From Thermoanaerobacterales bacterium UBA4877 (lineage in GTDB: Bacteria > Bacillota > Thermoanaerobacteria > Thermoanaerobacterales > UBA4877), in contig DHDL01000014.1 of the NCBI GenBank assembly GCA_002399345.1, positions 17,470-36,122 of the forward strand: DNA of 18,653 nucleotides. The letters are read 5' to 3'. The notes under the pieces were generated by a model. The model saw only the letters and a program-made list of their open reading frames with translations, was not told the DNA's origin and did no database searches. Positions 15,374 through 18,653 of the stretch are shown here, piece by piece. A program made the position numbers and the translations under genes. How positions within the stretch are numbered: position 1 is the stretch's first letter; each line of letters begins with the position of its first letter.

Positions 15374-16141
15374 ATGCACATTGCACTTTGGCAGATTTTG
15401 CTTTTATCAGCATATGCTTTTATTGCCCAGCCGGATGCTTTGAGCCTTCAGCTTTCCATTGGGTTTCCTCTCATGTCGGGCTTTTTCACCGGTCTCGTAC
15501 TGGGCAATGTACAAATGGGGCTCACGGTGGGTGCTACACTACAGTTAATGGTTTTGGGTGTGAACACATACGGAGGGGCCACGGTACCTGATTTTATGTC
15601 GGCTGCTATAATGGGTACTGCATTTGCAATAATTTCGGGTCAGGATGTAGAGTTTGCCATAGGTATTGCATTGCCTATCGGGCTGTTACTCACACAGCTT
15701 GATATTCTCACCAGGATGATCAACGTATATTTTCTGCATAAGGCCGGCAGGTATGCAGATGAAGGGGATGCAGACGGGGTATCCAGGATGAACATTTTGG
15801 GCATTATACCCTGGGGCCTTAGCAGGGCGCTTCCTGTGTTTTTGGGCCTGTACTTTGGTAATGAGGTGGTCAGCGCTATAACGAACTACCTGCCTCAATG
15901 GCTGATGGGCGGCCTTAAGGTGGCCGGCGGTATACTTCCCGCCATGGGTATAGCGATACTAATGAGATATTTACCGTTAAAGAAGTTTTACCCTTTCATG
16001 ATAATAGGGTTTGTTTTGGCTGCGTATCTTAAGATGAGCCTTATCGGTATAGCATTGATCGGTTTTGCTATAGCTGCTGCTTATCTCTACCTTAAAAATG
16101 ACTTAAAGGCCCAGTCGGAGGGAGGAGATATTGATGACTGA
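15374..16141 (+). CDS. Mannose-family PTS EIIC membrane component
   Basis: The 255-residue integral membrane protein forms, with EIID, the sugar-translocating part of the permease. It is hydrophobic throughout. It carries the family signature in the first third (FPLMSGFFTGLVLGNVQMGL followed by GATLQLMVLGVNTYGGATVPD), followed by further membrane helices (for example AAIMGTAFAIISGQ, IALPIGLLLTQLDIL, GGILPAMGIAILMRYLP, FYPFMIIGFVLAAYL). AGGAGGGT precedes the ATG, 13 bases after the EIIA stop. The last codons overlap the start of the EIID gene, which implies coupled synthesis of the two membrane subunits. Family members transport mannose, fructose, sorbose, glucosamine, N-acetylgalactosamine and glycosaminoglycan disaccharides; sequence alone does not give the sugar here. 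Confidence 0.94.
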   Translation: MHIALWQILLLSAYAFIAQPDALSLQLSIGFPLMSGFFTGLVLGNVQMGLTVGATLQLMVLGVNTYGGATVPDFMSAAIMGTAFAIISGQDVEFAIGIALPIGLLLTQLDILTRMINVYFLHKAGRYADEGDADGVSRMNILGIIPWGLSRALPVFLGLYFGNEVVSAITNYLPQWLMGGLKVAGGILPAMGIAILMRYLPLKKFYPFMIIGFVLAAYLKMSLIGIALIGFAIAAAYLYLKNDLKAQSEGGDIDD

Positions 16142-16943
16142 AGCCCAAACCGGAAAGAAAATAACCAAAAGAGATCTTGTAAAAGTATTCTGGAGAAATC
16201 TACTTGGATTACAGTTGGGATGGAACTACGAGAGCATGCAGGGACTCGGCTATTGTTATTCCATTATACCCGCACTTAAAAAGCTTTATAAAACAAAAGA
16301 GGAGATGTCAAAGGCCCTTAAGCTTCATCTGCAGCTTTTCAATACCACACCCGCCATGTCACACCTCATTGTGGGAGCGGATATAGCAATCGAGGAGGAA
16401 TACGGCCTGGAGAATGAGGAGACGATTAGTGCAATCAAGACAGGCATGATGGGTCCCTTCGCCGGTATAGGAGACACTGTGTTTGTGGCTATCTACAGGT
16501 CGCTGGTGTTCAGCATTGCGTCCTATATGGCATTGCAGGGAAATGTTATAGGTGCTTTGATACCTATTATACCGGCTATAGCTATATGCTGGGTTAGGTA
16601 TGAATTCACCATGCTGGGTTATCAGCAGGGCAGAAAGATTGCTCTGGACTTTGCAAGTCAGCTCAAGGAGCTTACGGAGGGTGCTTCCATACTGGGGCTT
16701 ACGGTTATAGGCGGTCTGGCCCCGACTGTGGTGACGGCCAATGTACCACTGGTATTTAAGAACGGCGATGTTGAATTTAAGCTACAGGAGATGCTTGACA
16801 CTATAATGCCGTCGATGGTGCCTGTTGCTATAGTTTTAATTTCATACTGGCTTTTAGGCAAAAAAGGATTTAATTCAACTAAACTCATTATTTTCCTTTT
16901 GATTCTCGGTGTGGTATTATATAATCTAAAGATATTGGGATAA
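16134..16943 (+). CDS. Mannose-family PTS EIID membrane component
   Basis: The 269-residue partner of EIIC. EIID is unique to the mannose PTS family. Seen: a cytoplasmic N-terminus, then WRNLLGLQLGWNYESMQGLG (the family's N-x-E-x-MQ-x-x-G motif), IIPALKKLYK, HLQLFNTTPAMSHLIVGADIAIEEE, and the signature IKTGMMGPFAGIGDTVF at about 101-117. Hydrophobic helices follow, with a final membrane segment (LIIFLLILGVVLYNLKILG) at the C-terminus. ATG 16134 is six bases after GGAGGAG and overlaps the EIIC gene by eight bases; the TTG immediately before it (16131) is less well placed. The 22-base gap to EIIB holds a GGAGG site, so the operon continues. Confidence 0.94.
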   Translation: MTEAQTGKKITKRDLVKVFWRNLLGLQLGWNYESMQGLGYCYSIIPALKKLYKTKEEMSKALKLHLQLFNTTPAMSHLIVGADIAIEEEYGLENEETISAIKTGMMGPFAGIGDTVFVAIYRSLVFSIASYMALQGNVIGALIPIIPAIAICWVRYEFTMLGYQQGRKIALDFASQLKELTEGASILGLTVIGGLAPTVVTANVPLVFKNGDVEFKLQEMLDTIMPSMVPVAIVLISYWLLGKKGFNSTKLIIFLLILGVVLYNLKILG

Positions 16944-16965
16944 GATAATACTTGGAGGACGATAT

Positions 16966-17451
16966 ATGGCTATTATTCATGTCAGGATTGACGAGAGACT
17001 CATACATGGCCAGGTGGCTACAGTATGGTGCAATTCGCTTGGGGCTTCCAGGATAATGGTAGTAAATGATGAAGCGTCAAAGAGTGATATACAAAAAAGT
17101 GTTTTAAAGATGGCGACACCCCCGGGAGTTAGGCTGTCCGTGCTTACTGTGGATGAGGCCGTAAAGAGGATAAAATCTGGCAGATATGACAAAGATAAGG
17201 TCTTTATGATATTTAAGATGCCCAAGGACTGTTTGCGCCTAATAGAGGCCGGTATAGATATTCCGGAGTTAAACGTGGGTAATATGGCTTATAAAGAGGG
17301 GGCCACCCGGGTAAAGAGGTCTGTGAACGTCACCGGGGATGATGTTGAGATATTTAAAAAATTACATTCTATGGGAGTAAAGATGACGGCAAGGATGATT
17401 CCTGATGAACCGGAGAATAATTTTATGGACATTATAAAGGGTCTATTATAA
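16966..17451 (+). CDS. Mannose-family PTS EIIB component
   Basis: The 161-residue cytoplasmic EIIB takes phosphate from EIIA and passes it to the incoming sugar. Seen: HVRIDERLIHGQVATVW with the phosphorylated His14, IMVVNDEASKSDIQKSVLKMA, PPGVRLSVLTVDEAVKRI, and LNVGNMAYKEGATRVKRSVNV near 105-125, all typical for the family. It has a GGAGG site upstream. Its place at the end of an A-C-D-B order is uncommon; the classical lev order is A-B-C-D and aga clusters mostly begin with B. By analogy with LevE of B. subtilis, it likely also phosphorylates the last PRD of the LevR-type activator when no sugar is available, shutting the operon off. Confidence 0.94.
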   Translation: MAIIHVRIDERLIHGQVATVWCNSLGASRIMVVNDEASKSDIQKSVLKMATPPGVRLSVLTVDEAVKRIKSGRYDKDKVFMIFKMPKDCLRLIEAGIDIPELNVGNMAYKEGATRVKRSVNVTGDDVEIFKKLHSMGVKMTARMIPDEPENNFMDIIKGLL

Positions 17452-17546
17452 TGCTTGATAAACGCAGAGTGGGTTTCCTGGTGGCTATCACAACCGCCAT
17501 TATGTTTTTGATGGAAAATGGAGAGACCAGGCTACGGGACAGGTGA
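17451..17546 (+). CDS. Possible 31-residue small protein coupled to EIIB
   Basis: An ATG overlaps the EIIB stop codon (TAATG), with AAAGGG nine bases upstream. The peptide begins MLDKRRVGFLVAITTAIMFL and ends MENGETRLRDR, so it has a positively charged start and a hydrophobic stretch of about 15 residues. It could be a small membrane peptide or the first part of a decayed gene, since the same region has other short open segments. I recognise no family. Confidence 0.22.
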   Translation: MLDKRRVGFLVAITTAIMFLMENGETRLRDR

Positions 17547-17736
17547 AGGATATACTGGCAGATTACGGCATGAGGGCACGACTGTAATTAGGTTCCTGAC
17601 CCATACATACTGGTTGCCTGCGTGAGTGGGCATTGCCGCTTATCCCTCGCGGGAAAATCAAAAGCTTCTGCGGCTCAGGGGATATATAAATAATATAGCG
17701 ATGGGCACTATTATAAGCGGGAAAGGAGCGGTATGA
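17547..17736 (+). other. Spacer between EIIB and murQ with no recognisable gene
   Basis: Together with the small reading frame before it, this makes a 285-base gap inside an otherwise tight operon. In the murQ frame there are two open stretches, from ATG 17518 to a TGA near 17620 and from there to the TGA at 17734-17736, which abuts the murQ start. None matches a family I know. It may be a gene remnant. I see no terminator hairpin, so murQ probably remains on the PTS transcript. Confidence 0.4.
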
Positions 17737-18624
17737 TTGGACTTAAAAAGCCTTAAGACAGAAAGCAGAAATCCCGATACGATGGATATCGATATGCTGG
17801 ATACTGAAAATATATTGAAGAAAATAAACAATGAGGACAAGAAGGTAGCCTTGGCTGTAGAGAGTGAACTGCCGCATGTGGCGAAAGCCGTCGATATGGT
17901 GGTACAGTCTATAAGGCACGGGGGGAGGGTCTTTTATGTGGGTGCCGGAACAAGCGGCAGACTGGGGACACTTGATGCCTCCGAGTGCCCCCCTACATAT
18001 GGTGTAAGCCCCGAGCTTTTCCAGGGGGTGATAGCCGGGGGGACAAAAGCCTTGTATTCATCCATTGAGGGTGCGGAGGATGACAGGAAGCAGGGCAAAA
18101 CAGATCTCATTGCACATAACGTCACCGGCGGGGACATTGTTGTCGGTATAGCGGCCAGCGGCAGGACTCCCTACGCACTCGGAGCGATGGAGTACGGAAG
18201 AGGCATCGGTTGCGGTACGGTCGGCATAGCATGCAATAAGGGCAGCGAGATGGAAGGCCTGGCCGATGTCATGATAGCACCGGAGGTCGGGCCGGAGGCC
18301 GTGACCGGTTCTACCCGTATGAAAGCAGGCACTGCTCAGAAAATGGTGCTAAATATGATTTCCACAGCCTCCATGATAAAGCTGGGCAAGGTTTATACAA
18401 ACCTTATGGTGGACATGAAGCCAAGCAATGAAAAGCTTAAGGCCAGGGCAATAAACATTGTACGAATTGCTACGGATTCTACGGAAGAATCAGCAAAGAC
18501 AGCGTTGGAGGAGTCGGGGAATAATGTAAAGACGGCGATACTTATGTTATTGAAGGACATAACTAAAGAACAGGCTGGGCAAGAACTTAAGAAGGCTGAT
18601 GGGTTTATAAGGAAGGCTATATAG
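17737..18624 (+). CDS. murQ: N-acetylmuramic acid 6-phosphate etherase
   Basis: The 295-residue cytoplasmic SIS-domain enzyme cleaves the lactyl ether of MurNAc-6-phosphate to give GlcNAc-6-phosphate and D-lactate. Seen: the family N-terminus LKTESRNPDTMDID, the sugar-phosphate fold with FYVGAGTSGRLGTLDASECP, and Glu83 and Glu114 at exactly the E. coli MurQ catalytic positions. There follow GIAASGRTPYALGAM, GSTRMKAGTAQKMVLNM, and a C-terminal helical region (about 245-295). The start is TTG 17737, eight bases after AAAGGAG; an ATG at 17733 is in another frame and gives only seven codons. The related regulator GckR/GKRP family is excluded by length and the conserved catalytic Glu residues. It is the last gene of the PTS operon and supplies the NagA substrate. 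Confidence 0.96.
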   Translation: MDLKSLKTESRNPDTMDIDMLDTENILKKINNEDKKVALAVESELPHVAKAVDMVVQSIRHGGRVFYVGAGTSGRLGTLDASECPPTYGVSPELFQGVIAGGTKALYSSIEGAEDDRKQGKTDLIAHNVTGGDIVVGIAASGRTPYALGAMEYGRGIGCGTVGIACNKGSEMEGLADVMIAPEVGPEAVTGSTRMKAGTAQKMVLNMISTASMIKLGKVYTNLMVDMKPSNEKLKARAINIVRIATDSTEESAKTALEESGNNVKTAILMLLKDITKEQAGQELKKADGFIRKAI

Positions 18625-18636
18625 CCTTCCTTTCTT
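18609..18636 (+). terminator. Terminator hairpin overlapping the murQ stop codon
   Basis: A perfect palindrome, core GGAAGGCTATATAGCCTTCC extended by AA/TT on the outside, spans the last murQ codons and the TAG stop and is followed by TTTCTT. The stem is 10 bp or more with a TATA loop. It probably ends the PTS-murQ transcript, and its symmetry would allow action on both strands. Confidence 0.6.
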
Positions 18637-18653
18637 AACGATGAGTGGCAATT

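Overview
The window looks like a chromosomal segment of an anaerobic Firmicute, probably class Clostridia. The signs are strong AGGAGG-type ribosome-binding sites, occasional TTG starts, many ATA and AGG codons, a separate HPr with the regulatory Ser site, a LevR-type sigma-54 PTS activator, and a mannose-family PTS. I cannot name a species from sequence alone. All supported genes lie on the + strand. I see no tRNA, rRNA, insertion sequence, phage gene or CRISPR array.

Left part (1-4.6 kb). The 3' end of a dihydrolipoyl dehydrogenase gene overlaps a lipoate-protein ligase gene, so this is a lipoate/2-oxoacid dehydrogenase or glycine-cleavage type cluster whose remainder lies upstream. A MarR-family regulator with its own terminator follows. 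Next comes a secreted 798-residue protein made of two copies of a [beta-barrel-like domain + tyrosine-phosphatase domain] unit and a C-terminal LysM cell-wall anchor.

Middle (4.6-7.8 kb). A large UPF0182 protein with seven membrane segments is followed by a 420-nt non-coding or decayed stretch.

Right part (7.8-18.6 kb). This is a nearly self-contained amino-sugar / cell-wall-sugar module: nagB, ptsH (HPr), ptsI (enzyme I), nagA, a LevR-type activator, a mannose-family PTS permease in the order EIIA-EIIC-EIID-EIIB, and murQ. Together they encode the general PTS phosphate chain (PEP to EI to HPr to EIIA to EIIB), a permease, and the enzymes MurNAc-6P to GlcNAc-6P + lactate (MurQ), GlcNAc-6P to GlcN-6P (NagA), and GlcN-6P to fructose-6P + NH3 (NagB). 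A textbook-spaced -24/-12 (GG-N10-GC) promoter lies directly before the PTS genes and just after the LevR gene. It is bracketed by a 13-bp inverted repeat.

The main hypothesis is that a mannose-family, sigma-54/LevR-controlled PTS imports MurNAc or a related cell-wall sugar and feeds MurQ-NagA-NagB. The characterised MurNAc permease (MurP) belongs to a different, glucose-type PTS family. The spacers at 7353-7772, 10548-10808 and 17452-17736 contain short open segments that may be gene remnants. I could not identify them with confidence.
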